Assembly: GCA_039720395.1 (NCBI GenBank)
Contig: CM077827.1
Span: 23,712,375 to 23,776,374, forward strand
Direction: 5' to 3'
Length of the DNA stretch: 64,000 nucleotides
From: Liquidambar formosana
Lineage: Eukaryota > Streptophyta > Magnoliopsida > Saxifragales > Altingiaceae
A model generated the notes under the pieces. That model was not told the origin of the DNA. It saw nothing but the letters and a program-made list of their open reading frames with translations, and did not search any database. Positions 13,212-23,336 of this stretch are shown here, in pieces; the first letter of the stretch is position 1, and each line of letters begins with the position of its first letter. Position numbers and translations under genes: made by a program.

Positions 13212-15878
13212 GGGAAATAGTTTTTATTTTAAAAATTGGTCACATAATTTAGGAATTTTTGGGAATTTTTTAAAAATCCAAAAATTTAGGAAATTTGCAA
13301 CAATTATTTAACCAATTTTTAAAAATTATTTTAAACTATTTATCTCCCTAATTATTTTTTAAAATTATTTCCCTATTTTTTGGGAATTTCTTGAATTTTC
13401 TGGCTTTTTTTAAAAATTATTTAACATTTACTTGTAATTTTTAAAAATCCAAAAACCTAAAATTATGTGGGTGTGACATCTGGCAGAGGAAGAATCATCT
13501 TCTTCCCTTGAATGGGTTGCCAACAGACCCGAATCATACATGCATACATGGGTCATGTTTGTTATCAAATCTCCAACTTTGAACCTTAATATCTTCTTCA
13601 ATTCTTAACCAAATTAAGTGATTGGAAAGCCAAATTAAAGATCTCGTGGGGTTCTAAAAGGGTATTCTAATGGTTCAATAAAAACTGCTCAAAATCATGC
13701 AGGTTGTTTAGTTCATAAATAATAGGTCATAACCCGTTTTCTGCAAATTCTAACCCGAAAGCTTCTCTCTTCAATATCTCCTTCGTTTCTTAGCGAAATA
13801 AGGTGATTCAAAAGCCGTTTTCAAGATTATTCAAAACTTTACAAGTCTATATAAATCAAACATGAATTTTTTTTGAAAAACCAATCTGATTTAATGGCCC
13901 CAACTCGGTTATATATGCACGCATATATGCATATCCTATGCCGTTGCGGGCACCTAAAATGACAACGTAATGCTTTGGGTTACGCTTGGGGTGAGATTTA
14001 GGGACAAGGAGATTGGAGAGAGACTAAAGAGAGAGAGTGTGCGTGAATAAGGTGCTCTTCGAGAGAAACAGAAGTGAGAGAGGAGAGAGAACTGGTAGAG
14101 AGAGTGTGCATGTGCGCCACGTGTGCTCCACCTCAGCAAGCACATGGTTTCACGTGTATGTTCTGTTAAGTTTACTGACAGAAGATAACGGCTGTCCCAC
14201 ATTGAAACGTAAAAATTAAAATTGTCTCAAAATCGAGTCAATGTCAAGTTTGTGGCCTGGATTGAAATTCACCCTAAAGTTAATGGTACTAAATCGTAAC
14301 TAACCTTATGTTTTCTCTGTTGGATGGGGTGCATCTTAGATCCTTGATTCCAGACAGGAGGTTTTGGCCTGGTCTCTCCTCCAGAGTTTTTTCATGCAAG
14401 TCTTTCTTTGAGCATCTTATTGATATTCGTAATATTCTTATTTTTACTCCCTCTTTGATGATTTGGGAAGCTAGGGTGCCCCTCAAAGTCCAGGTATTTG
14501 CTAGGTCTGTAGCTCGTGGGAGGATTATTACTAGTGATATGTTTCAGAGAAGGGGACCTTCTTTTTGTTTTCTTCCACAATGGTGCATTATGTGCAAAGG
14601 GGCGGAAGAGAGTATTGATCATCTTTTTATGCATTTGTTCGGTGGCAGATTGATTGTGGCAGAAATTGTTTAACGCTGCTGGTGAGTGTTGGGTGGCCCC
14701 AGGTTTTGCTGTTCATATGAGTCTTTGAGATTATTTTTAGGGGTTTTGGGGTTGGGAAGAAGGCTACTACACTTTGGAAATGTGCTATCCTTGAAGTTTT
14801 TTTTGGTGATTTGGCTGGAAAGGAATGCAAAGAGTTTTTTAGGATAAGGAAGACTCATGGATTGAGAAGGCGAGAGTTCTTTGGAGCTGTGCTTTTTTGG
14901 CAGTTTTTTTGGGTTATTTGACTTGAGAGGAATGCAAGGGTTTTTGAGGATAGAGAATCTCCTTTTGAAGAGTTGTGGGATAGAGTGCATTTTTTGGGAT
15001 CTTTTTGGGCTTCATCTTCAAAGGAATTCAGTGATATTCCTCTTTTTTTTTTTTTTATTAAAATCTGATTGGAGAGCTGTTTGTACTTAGTATGGGGAGA
15101 TTTTCTTGTTTTTTCCTTTTGACTGTAGTAGATATTAGCTTGTCAGTTGGATTCGGGTGGACTCCTTCCCCCCCCCCCCCCCCCCCCTTCTCCCTCTTTG
15201 TATCTCTTTATTTTCTTTTTGCTTTAATAATACAGATTTTGTTGCTTATCCAAAAAAAAAAAAAAAAAAAAAAAAAAAAGAAGACTCATGGATTGGACTA
15301 TGGGATCGAGTTCATTTTTTGGTTTCATTTTGGGCATCCACCTCTAAGGTTTTTGAAGGAATTCCACTTTTTGTGATTAAATCTGATTGGATATTAACTT
15401 GTATTTAGTCTTCTTATTTTTTATTTTTTATTTTATTTTCTCTGTGTTTTGTTTCATAGGTGGACTTCTTGTCCCCCTTTTGTACTTCTCTCTCTCTATT
15501 TAATATTATGAGGTTTTGTTGGTGATAAAAAAAAAAAAATTATTTATGTTTCTTTCAAGTCTTTGTGAAATTGTGTGGATGCAAATAGTTTGCATCTATT
15601 GGTTTTATGGGGGATTATTTTGTCATTTTACATTTTATTTAGGAGTAATTTTAGGTTGAGAAACAATGATTGAGAGCTCTGTGGTTTTCGACCACTGAGA
15701 GTTTTGTGAATGATTCTTTGTTACAAACGTTCTTTTTTCTTTAAGGCATACACATGAGGGGGAGTATCGGGAATAACGTTTTTAAAGGCGAAAGCGTTAG
15801 GTGAGGCGTTTTACTCCTTGCAAAGCAAGGCATAAGCCTCAAGGCATAAAGTGTAAGCCTTTCAATTAGTAATTTTCA

Positions 15879-15925
<47 letters not shown>

Positions 15926-18900
15926 AGCATTTTGAAAGTAAATCAATACCCACCAAGACTAAAAAAATATATAAACATTTTTGGGACATTTAAAGTCATA
16001 GTAGTATAGTTATTTAAAGATAAAGGTTCATATTGCATCATAGATTAAGTTATACAAAAATTGTACATAGACAAGTAGAAAAAAGTCTAAACACAATTCT
16101 ACTAATATACATGGTTTGATATAAAATGTATAAAAATAAATTAAACATAGTGGAAACTTATTTAATGCATTCAAATAACAAAAATAGAAAGGAAAAAAAA
16201 GAATTAAATCAAAAGGTTTAACAGAAGTGGAATGAGGTGTATGCCTGATATGCTAAGGCGTAAAAAGTGCACCTTAGACTATGCCTCGGCTGGCGAGGTG
16301 TATGCCTAATTAGAGCCTTGCTTAATTTTTTAAGCGTTAATGTGTTTTTAACCAACCTTGCCCCAAAGGCGAGCCTCAAAAGAGCTTTTTAAAACAATGA
16401 TTGGGAAGTCCCACATCGCCCAAATGTTGGGTTTGATATGGCTTCATATGCGTGTTTGGGCCCTCCACCTAATAGCTTAAGCTTTTAGGTTGTAAACTTA
16501 ACACTTCTAAATTTCATTAATTTAAAGTATAAGAAAAATTTTATATGCATTATAATATCAACAACCTCTATGATGCATAGGGAGTTGAAAAATTAATATT
16601 GTCAGAAAACTGTATATATATGTTTTTTTGTTTGAGAGAATACACCAGCTTTGGTAATGTTTTTAATTATTTTATTTTACTCATTGCTTTCTAGTTAAAA
16701 TATAGGATAAATTTCACTTTTGGGCCCAAAGTTTGGGTGAAGTTTCACTTTAGGGTCCAAATTTTAAATTGCGTCAATTCAGTACCCGAATTATTAGTTG
16801 AGTTGTAATTGGAGCCTACCATCAGAATTTTCTGTATTATTCCTATTTTACCCTTTTATTGGTTTGAAAACCCTATCTTACCCAACATTCATCTAATAAA
16901 CTTTTATACTTTTACAGATCTGAATCACTCTGCCATCAGATTTGTGGTATTGTAAATGGAAACTATAAAGGTTTATTAGATGTTGATAGGAGTAATATAG
17001 AGAGAGAAAGAAGATACGAATGATTCAAATCTTGTCAGAGTATAAAGGTTTATTAGATGTTGATAGGGGTAAAATAGGATTTTGAAACCCATACAAAGGG
17101 CAAAGTAGGAATAATACAGAAAATTCTCACGGCAAGTCCCAAATTGCAACTCAACTAATAATTCGGGTACTAAATTGACGCAATTTATACTTTGGACCCT
17201 AAAGTGCAATTTACCCTAAAATATAAAACAAACAATGACAAAGAGTTTGATTTTTCTTGGTGGGCTAATTTTTTTGGGATCATATGGAATTTACCTTTTA
17301 CAATGTATGACGAAAAGAATTTCCCAATTTTCTTTTCTGTTTAAATGTCAGAATAGTATTAGGGAATGAGATTAATTGGATGTGCCATTTGTATGATCCT
17401 CTTTTTCTTTTATATTGGAAATTCAAAGTAATCTATTTTGGCCAATTGTTTGCAAAGTGCAAACAGATGTATTGCCATATATAAGATTCTGAATTATGAA
17501 AATCTAAAGCCCATGTGGTTATTTCATTATAATGATATGCTAATTATTTGACTTATCATGAAGAATAATAAAGGCAGTGGAAATTATAAAATCAATATTG
17601 CAGGTTTTGATAACAAAAAGCTTGTAAAGAAGTCATGTAACTTGTGCTAGTAGCGTAAAATCCTTTTAGCATTACAGCTTACTAGAGATTTATTATTTGA
17701 AGTAAGCAGCTCCGGGATTTTAAGAACTTTATGCAAATTATGAGTTAGACATGTAGCAGGAAAATAAAAATATGAAGAATGTTGAGTAGGAGGTTTTTGT
17801 TGGAGAGGGAGCTGATCTATCTGAGCTAGTGACGTCCTAGTTGATTGAGATGGCAGAGAGGGTGCTGCAGAGGAGAGAGCAAGGCAACAGAGAAAAAGGT
17901 GTGGGGGAATTTTGATATGTGGCTGGAAGAGAGGATCCAAAGAGTGGGAATACTCTTGGTCTTGTGAATCTCAAAGTTGTGAATTCTTGTTACTAAGTTA
18001 GAATGGCCTTCATATAGGAATTTAGGGCCCCTCGTGGGGGGATTCTATTGGTTAATTATCACTCATGTTGCTTACAGGCTTTAATAGTTGTAGGACCATG
18101 AGCATGCATTGGGCGTGGCATGTATCTAATGGACAGTATGAATCTCGTTTCCCCGCGTTGACCAAGACAGAAGGCGTGCCTCTCTTGTTATGGGGTGAGT
18201 TGCTTGACTAGCTTAGTTAGCTCTTGTTCCAGCCACCACTCCAAGACACTTGAGCTATTCTAATGGAGTGGATTGGGTGGCTTGTTTTAGCGCCCTGGCC
18301 AACACCAAGCCCTATCTAGCATTTGTTCCGGCCTGGGAAGGTGATATGTGTTGGGCGGCAAATGAAGGGATAAGGGATGGGTCCATAAGGAGTCACATTA
18401 CCTTAGATCAGAATGCCTTGATACCTGATAAGCTTCTATTAAAAGAAGGAAGCCTTGGGCCAGACAAGCTCCTATTGGAGGGGAGAGACTAGTTAACCTT
18501 AGGTCACAATGATTAGGATGCCATGTGTTGGCTCCTTGTAGAATATTTATGTCTTGTAAACAAAGATAAGCAGAAGAGAAAATGGGTTTTAAGTATCAAA
18601 TATTTTCCCTTGAATTTGCAAATGTATGGCACCTGTGAAGTGCTCCCCACATAATTTACGATGCAAGACTTTATTATTGAGTGTTCATGTATTTTCTTTG
18701 AGCAGAGACTCGTGCTCCTAAACATTGTCTAGAATTGAAAATTACATCTTTAGTTGAGATGGCCTATAATACCTTGATTTCATGTTGTCATCGCTAGTGT
18801 GAATGTTCATAAATATAATTACTCTTTCTGTCCCAATTTGTTTGCCTACATTTTCCATTTTGGGATGCCCCAAAATGTTTGCCCATTTTCCAAAAGTCAA

Positions 18901-21776
18901 AGCAATCAATTATTTCTTTTCTGAAAAGACCCTTTACAATATTTAAAATTGCAATAATCATACCAACTATCACATCAAGTAACATTTTCTCACAAGAGGG
19001 TAAAATAGGAATGTTAAATAAATTGAATGGTATGGCAACACTTTAAATGCATTGCCTAAATATTTGTGCTGGTCAAAATGGGGCAAACAAATTGGCACGG
19101 AGGGAGTATTTTTATATGGGCAATACAAGTGTCATAATTCTCAGTTATATGACCATTTAGAGCAGCCTATTCTTTGATTACTTCCTTTTTTAAATTGCCA
19201 GTCTCTGCATTATTATTATTATTATTATTATTAGTATTAGTATTTCTTTTCTTTTTTCTTTTTATCAGCAGTCTTTGCATGATTTGATGCTATGTAGGTT
19301 GTACACTTCCGTTCCCTGGAAAAACCCAAGGAGGATGATTTCTGTCTGGAGTTGTAAGTGCAAAAAATTGTCGCAAAGTGGATCATTTTTATTTTTTCTA
19401 GTTAAATAATTTTTAATTTTTAATTTTTTACTAAATACTGCATTTATCAACAATATATTATCAATTGCATTATTTTTTCACTCTATGTTTTTTTTCCCGT
19501 CTAAATCTCAAGGTCAAAGTTACATACTTATGATGATGTTGTGGAAAGAGTGGCTCATCAACTTGGTTTAGATGATCCATCCAAAATAAGGCTTACGTCT
19601 CACAACTGTTACTCTCAGCAACCCAAACCCCAGCCTATTAAGTACCGTGGGGTAGAACATTTGTCCGATATGCTGGTCCACTACAATCAGGTAATTTATT
19701 ACACTAGTTATATTTGCTGTGAGATCTTGTGAATCTATTATATGTTTGTATTTTTTTGGGACAGACTTCCGATATATTGTACTATGAAGTATTGGACATC
19801 CCTCTGCCAGAATTACAAGGTTTGAAAACACTGAAAGTAGCTTTTCATCATGCTACGAAGGATGAAGTGAGTATGCAGATTGAATTCTCATCAGTTTCTA
19901 TGTATCATGTTTACGTACTGTTTTGACAATTAATGTGTTGGATCTGTGTTCAGGTGGTTATGCATAGTATAAGATTGCCAAAACAGAGCACTGTAGGAGA
20001 TGTAATTAATGATCTCAAAACGAAGGTAACTTTTGGGGACTTTCCTTTCTATCTAATCATCTTCTTTATTAATAGAGTGCTTGTATTGTTCGTATAAAAT
20101 ATGTACATCCTGTTTAGTGTTACTTATCCCATCAGATGCTTTCTGAAACAGGTCGAGTTGTCTCATCCTAACGCAGAACTTAGGTTGCTTGAAGTTTTCT
20201 ATCATAAGATTTATAAGGTGTCATCTTCATTTCTGCATAGCTATAACTGCTCAAAATTATGATTCTTTCTGAAATGAAAATACATCATTGCACTTTCATA
20301 GACCCCTTGTGGCCCAAGCATGTTTCTTGCAAGTATCATAAACTTTTCTTGACTTATTCATCCACTCTTTCTCACTACTGCTGTCACCATTGCAAGCTTT
20401 TAAGTGCCTTTTGAGGCCAGATCACATTTTTTCTCATTGTTATGTACATGCATGCAGATTTTTCCACCCAATGAAAAAATTGAGAACATTAATGATCAAT
20501 ACTGGACACTTCGGGCAGAAGAGGTCAGTCTCTGTGTGTGTGTGTGTGTGTATAGATATATCATATGTGTTTATAGAAAATTAGTTTTGAAGGGCCCTAC
20601 TGTATTTCTTGAGTGTCTTGTTTCTTTTCTGGTGGTTGAGATGATTATACATATTTTAAGAGGTATCTCCAACTTCTATTTTTCATTGTCACAGATTCCA
20701 GAAGAAGAGAAAAATCTAGGTCCACATGATCGCCTGATTCATGTTTACCATTTCACAAAAGACACGGCTCAGAACCAGATGGTAACTATTTATGTACCAA
20801 TTTAATTGGACACCATCAAATTCGTTTTTATCTCTGTTCTTAATACTCTCTGCTAAACATCAGCAAATCTTTCTTATCTTAAAACTCCTTTTTTGCTTTT
20901 AACAGCAGATTCAGAACTTCGGGGAACCTTTTTTCTTGGTCATCCATGAAGGTGAGACTTTGGCTGAAGTTAAAGTACGGATACAGAAGAAACTGCAGGT
21001 TCTTGACGAGGAGTTTGCTAAGGTGAGACTTTTTCGATTGAATGTCTATTTAGAATGGCTGCTTGTCACATTTTAAACATAACTTATATTTTATCTTTAT
21101 TTTTTTTGGCCAGTGGAAATTTGCATTTCTTTCACTAGGTCGTCCGGAGTACCTTCAGGACTCTGACATTGTTTCAAGTCGTTTTCAGGTGCGTGTGTCC
21201 GAATTTCCATTCTCTCTATGCTTGAAAATTTTATATTGGGTATTTTTTATCTTATTTTTCCAATATTTGCCTTCAGAGAAGAGATGTCTATGGTGCTTGG
21301 GAGCAGTATCTTGGATTGGAGCACTCTGACAGTGCTCCAAAAAGGGCTTATGCAGCTAATCAGGTAAACTGCTTCTTCATATTAAGTCCTTACCTATAAT
21401 ATTTTGTTCCTAAAAATATATCATTTTGATACCAAAAACATCACTATTATTCCTGGTGGTTAACAACACATCTTGGGGGTGAGAATCAGGAGACATTCTA
21501 AAAAGAATCAGGAGACATGCTTTTGGTCGCACACGTTCTGCAAGACGTGTTCCCCTTTTTTGTTTTATTTTGGCTGATTGTTCATTCAAATCACATAGAG
21601 GCTGGCTAATAAATAATCTACTGGTCCACATGTGATCTATTAGAAGCTACTAATAGACACTTTTATTGTTCCACGAGTGATTAATTTAAATTAATCCATT
21701 ATCCCTGGACTGACATTGTATCCAAATTTTGCAGAGTCGTCACACATTTGAGAAGCCGGTTAAAATTTATAACTAG
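435..21776 (+). CDS. UBP12/UBP13-like: Ubiquitin carboxyl-terminal hydrolase 12/13-like (partial, 5' end outside window)
   Basis: A cysteine-protease deubiquitinase of the USP/C19 family; Arabidopsis UBP12 and UBP13 act in clock, flowering, jasmonate and root-signalling control. I assembled 23 exons with GT/AG borders: 435-544, 1408-1482, 2337-2415, 2606-2752, 2846-2926, 3033-3152, 5671-5793, 8428-8505, 8605-8693, 8776-8884, 9380-9448, 9546-9656, 19298-19353, 19513-19690, 19765-19866, 19954-20025, 20152-20217, 20458-20523, 20695-20781, 20906-21022, 21114-21188, 21277-21363, 21735-21776 (stop TAG). Together they give 712 codons with no internal stop, which fits a full protein of about 1,115 residues. 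The second exon encodes the catalytic His box (SGGVHGGHYYAF). Later exons match the ubiquitin-like ICP0-binding/C-terminal USP7-type domains (for example KYRGVEHLSDMLVHYNQ, PLPELQGLKTLKVAFHHAT). The MATH domain and Cys box must lie upstream. The gene looks intact and functional despite introns full of transposons. Confidence 0.96.
1129..1162. repeat. Poly-T tract in intron
   Basis: A run of more than 30 T in the first complete intron (545-1407). The rest of that intron shows no recognisable element. Confidence 0.8.
3153..4577. other. Intron stretch without recognised feature
   Basis: First part of the 2.5-kb intron 3153-5670. I find no convincing coding remnant or terminal repeat here. Confidence 0.5.
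4578..4834. mobile_element. Stowaway/Tc1-mariner-type MITE
   Basis: A 257-bp element with inverted ends: CTCCCTGTGTCCC...AAAGATAGGCC on the left, matched by the reverse complement of GGCCTATCTTTATGGGA...GGGGGGAG on the right. It is flanked by TA on both sides (4576-4577 and 4835-4836), as expected for mariner-type target duplication. Short, non-coding and AT-rich inside. Lies in a UBP intron. Confidence 0.75.
4970..5402 (+). mobile_element. 5'-truncated LINE remnant (RNase H end)
   Basis: Broken reading frames resemble the C-terminal RNase H of plant LINEs (ALAILEGFKEV near 4985; SANYEAHLLARRG near 5175-5215, the usual terminal RNase H motif). A T-rich 3' tail (GGACTTCTTGTCC near 5349) and an A-rich end (about 5389-5402) follow, matching the 3' end style of the larger LINE in this gene. 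Several in-frame stops make it a dead copy. Boundaries are approximate. Confidence 0.6.
6078..6250. repeat. Tandem repeat, two 83-bp units
   Basis: TTGAGGTTCT starts at 6078 and again at 6161, and TTGAGGTT again at 6244, a constant 83-bp offset. The units share TTAGTGCTGTTGTTGGAGGG-type sequence with few differences. Non-coding, in the 5794-8427 intron. Confidence 0.8.
7080..7890 (+). mobile_element. LINE remnant (zf-RVT and RNase H pieces)
   Basis: Around 7150-7235 a short frame reads CVVCRSNTEMVDHLFCD, the zinc-binding zf-RVT module found after the reverse transcriptase in plant LINEs. Around 7390-7430 a frame resembles the WLERNATIFEERH segment, and near 7565-7600 FKFDGCAL resembles the start of RNase H. 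The element ends in a C/A-rich tail (7851-7880). Frames are broken by stops, so it is a fossil copy. Confidence 0.55.
9187..9240. repeat. Poly-C/poly-A tract
   Basis: About 20 C followed by about 20 A and an A-rich tail inside the intron 8885-9379. A second poly-C run lies at 9711-9724. These may be polymerase-slippage or assembly-sensitive tracts. Confidence 0.8.
10108..12048 (+). pseudogene. LINE reverse transcriptase pseudogene, 5' part
   Basis: Fragments in different frames match L1-type reverse transcriptase. APGPDG lies near 10417-10434, RPISLISSLYKI near 10598-10633, FKADFEKAYDHVSWDF near 10790-10840 (the catalytic Asp block), RQGDPF near 10975-10990, and FTDD at 11114-11125 in place of the usual FADD. 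At least two stops (near 10597 and 10685) and further frame changes interrupt the frame. Sequence beyond 11150 keeps thumb-region similarity (GLGLGNL-like near 11615-11630). The reading frame is cut at 12048 by the foldback element. Confidence 0.8.
12058..14305. mobile_element. Mutator-type foldback element with about 1.1-kb inverted arms
   Basis: Inserted in the LINE with a perfect 9-bp target duplication TTATGTTTT (12049-12057 and 14306-14314), the length typical of Mutator-like elements. Ends share GGTTA, one variable base, then TTACGATTTAGTACCAT in inverted orientation. The whole element is one near-continuous palindrome: the segment near 12662-12870 is matched in reverse complement by 13500-13740, and 12240-12420 by 13960-14130. 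The arms meet at an AT run near 13187-13210. No transposase ORF is seen. A transcript through it, as part of the UBP pre-mRNA, could fold into a hairpin of over 1 kb. Confidence 0.9.
14315..14864 (+). pseudogene. LINE zf-RVT / C-terminal pseudogene
   Basis: Continuation of the LINE after the foldback element. An open frame through about 14673 includes a VPLKVQVFARSVARGRI segment and CIMCKGAEESIDHLFMH, the CxxC...H zf-RVT motif. Further on, WLERNAKSF near 14810-14840 is followed by an in-frame stop. The reading then jumps over a second LINE insertion and resumes at 15296 with the motif LWDRVHFLVSFWAST before ending near 15408. Confidence 0.8.
14865..15279 (+). mobile_element. Short 5'-truncated LINE copy nested in the larger LINE
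   Basis: Flanked by an exact 16-bp target duplication, GAAGACTCATGGATTG, at 14849-14864 and 15280-15295. Its 3' end is a poly(A) of about 28 nt just before the right duplication. Its content repeats the C-terminal region of the same LINE family (WDRVHFL-like block near 14965-15000, KSDWRAVCT near 15060-15088), then a 3' UTR with a poly-C run at 15171-15187. Removing it restores continuity of the host LINE, which supports the boundaries. Confidence 0.88.
15779..16393. repeat. Unclassified repeat with imperfect inverted ends
   Basis: Left end GTTTTTAAAGGCGAAAGCG and right end GAGCTTTTTAAAAC are partly inverted, and both halves contain CGAGGCGTATGCC/AAGGCATAAGCC-type words. Contains a (GA)n microsatellite at 15884-15921. 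No ORF. It could be an old DNA-transposon derivative. The boundaries and class are guesses. Confidence 0.35.
16705..17216. mobile_element. Mutator-type MITE with long inverted repeats
   Basis: A 512-bp element flanked by a perfect 9-bp duplication TAAAATATA (16696-16704 and 17217-17225). Ends are GGATAAATTTCACTTT and, in reverse complement, GGGTAAATTGCACTTT. The arms of about 200 bp stay complementary through GCGTCAATTCAGTACCCGAA and the ACAGAAAATTCT region. No ORF. Located in the large UBP intron. Confidence 0.85.
17226..18821. other. Intron stretch without recognised feature
   Basis: About 1.6 kb of intron. Words such as TATATAGG and short GC-richer pieces near 18010-18480 hint at old repeat DNA, but I see neither terminal repeats nor a protein motif I can name. 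Confidence 0.4.
18822..19106. mobile_element. Stowaway/Tc1-mariner-type MITE
   Basis: 285 bp, with ends CTCTTTCTGTCCCAATTTGTTTGCC and, in reverse complement, CTCCCTCCGTGCCAATTTGTTTGCC, flanked by TA (18820-18821 and 19107-19108). No ORF. It lies about 190 bp upstream of the exon beginning at 19298. Confidence 0.8.
19208..19243. repeat. (ATT)n microsatellite
   Basis: About nine ATT units with two substitutions (AGT), just upstream of the acceptor of the 19298 exon. Confidence 0.85.
20903..20908 (+). promoter_or_regulatory. Tandem NAGNAG splice acceptor
   Basis: The acceptor before the exon starting at 20906 reads CAGCAG. The first AG (exon from 20906) adds a Gln codon. The second AG (exon from 20909) omits it. 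Both keep the reading frame, so two protein isoforms differing by one Gln are possible. Arabidopsis UBP12 has two Gln at the equivalent junction, by recall of the family. Confidence 0.6.
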
Positions 21777-22440
21777 AATAAATAGAAGAATGAATTTCTC
21801 TCATAGTATTGGATGAAACTGGCAAGCCTTGTCACCACTTGGGACTGTAAAAATGGGGAGAACTGTGAAAAGCAAGCACCACATCAAAGGCAGTGGTTGA
21901 AATTAGCATTGAGGTGGTGTCTGCTGGGTTTGGTGGTTGATTTTGTTGGCTATTTAATTCTTTCTAGTGTGGACAAGGATGACTTCTCCAAAATGCAGTG
22001 TGTACCTTCAAGTGACCGCCACAACCCCTCGAGCTTTGCTACTTTCTTTTTCTGTGGAAGTTTCTGTGCGGGTGATAGCTCAGTGGCCTTCATATTCAGT
22101 GTAGTTTGACAGTACATATGCAAGATTTTGGACTAGAGAATGTATACAGAATATAGTTGGGTGACTTTTTTTTATTTTTCCCCTTGTTTGCTACCTCCGG
22201 TTTATTTAGATGCATTTAGGGATGGGGGGTTGTGAAATGGTGGGCGGTTCACCTTTTTCTGGGCGTATATCTTTTTGTAAAAGAAACTTGGCAGGCACTG
22301 CATTTCAAGTTGTTCACAAAAGAGACTCTTTAATCTTTTGTTTATTTGCTGGAAGTAAAAGGTTTTATTTTAGTTTGCTTTTGATGCATCCACATCTGAG
22401 TTGGTTTTGCATTATATTGAATTGTTTTAGGGTTTAGTCG
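21777..22440 (+). other. Probable 3' UTR and downstream flank of the UBP gene
   Basis: Non-coding sequence directly after the UBP stop codon. An AATAAA hexamer sits at 21778-21783, too near the stop to be the only signal. T-rich and TGTA-type elements follow around 22130-22430. The exact cleavage site cannot be fixed from sequence alone, and some of this stretch may already be intergenic. Confidence 0.45.
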
Positions 22441-22965
22441 TGGATTGAAATTAGCTTCAGCCATCTAGACCTTAACTGATGAAGAAGTGACCCAGTGCTC
22501 GAGTGGTGTCCCGATATCACCAGCCATCGTTTTTGTTACTGATCGGAGCAAGGATTGAGCCTCAACTAGGGAGCAAAATTGAGCATATTCTCTTTTCAGA
22601 TACTAGTTTCATTGGCTATTTGTAGTGGGGATAATTGAAGAATGGGATTCTGGCAGACAGCAGGAAGAAACAGAGTTACGCTGGAAGATTACAAGTCCAT
22701 TTTTGCTGCTTCAGCTGTCCAGGCAGAGGCCCAAGCTATGGCTACACTAGTCAGAGGGCTACCACTGATGGCTTCAAAGAACTCGATAGTTCATAAGACA
22801 CTCCAACTACAAGTCTTGCATTCTTTACAAATGGTCAAGGATAAGAAACGCTACTGTTGCTACTTTGCTGTTTGATGTTATTTGTTGTAGTTTCTTTTGT
22901 ATGTGATGCGTGTGTTAGTATGAGCGCAGATAGTAAATTGGTCAATATAGCTTACTCAAAAGCCA
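22441..22965. other. Intergenic stretch, no supported gene
   Basis: An open frame at 22642-22875 (77 codons) contains AVQAEAQAMATL, faintly like the AEA(Q/E)A block of LINE-type RNase H. It is too short and isolated to call, and nothing else is recognised. Confidence 0.4.
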
Positions 22966-23336
22966 ATGCGGGTGCTGATATGAGTTATATCAGCAAATCC
23001 TCACCTGAGCGTCATCCTCTCTCTATAATTAATATATATATACACATGGTTATGTTCTCATCAGTACGTGTTGACATAAGTTATATTAGCATCATGTATT
23101 AGGGGTTGTATCCCTTGCATTGGTTCAATGTACTTCATATTTCACCAATGCACAAGGTACAACCCTTAATGCAGGTGTTGATATAACTTATATCATCTTA
23201 CGGTTATGTTCCCATCAGCACGTGTTGATATAAGTTATATCAACATTATGCATTGAGGGTTGTACCCTTTGCATTGGTCTAATGTATCTCATATCCCACT
23301 AATGCACAAAGTACAACCTCTAATACGGGTGTTGAT
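22966..23336. mobile_element. Tandem hairpin MITEs left of the viral insert
   Basis: Two and a half units of a small palindromic element. Each unit begins GTGTTGATATAAGTTATATC, itself a palindrome, and carries inverted arms (GGGTTGTACCC... against ...AAAGTACAACC). Units start near 23068 and 23222, with a diverged half unit near 22966. The second unit is cut by the pararetrovirus border at about 23337. A third complete unit lies on the far side (33119-33262). Confidence 0.65.

Larger units (their letters stand above)
10108..15539 (+). mobile_element. LINE (L1-type non-LTR retrotransposon), 5' truncated, with two nested insertions
   Basis: Sits in the 9.6-kb UBP intron in the same orientation as the gene. 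It starts within reverse transcriptase sequence (WLKEGDNNTNFF) and ends with a poly(A) run at 15527-15539. The endonuclease domain is absent. Coding remnants lie at 10108-12048, 14315-14864 and 15296-15410, separated by a foldback DNA element (12058-14305) and a second truncated LINE (14865-15279). The 5' border is uncertain. A 12-bp match, TTTATGTTTCTT, at 9765-9776 and 15543-15554 could be its target duplication, in which case the element begins near 9777. Stops and frameshifts make it inactive. Confidence 0.85.

Noticed and set aside
14392..14990. Overlapping minus-strand frames of 67-106 codons
   Set aside because: They are antisense shadows of the LINE C-terminal region, with low-complexity composition and no motif.
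15884..15921. GA repeat as a possible GAGA-type promoter element
   Set aside because: It lies deep inside an intron within repeat DNA and is a simple microsatellite.
20535..20550. (GT)n in a UBP intron as a splicing regulator
   Set aside because: Short microsatellite next to the donor at 20523; nothing in the sequence shows a role.
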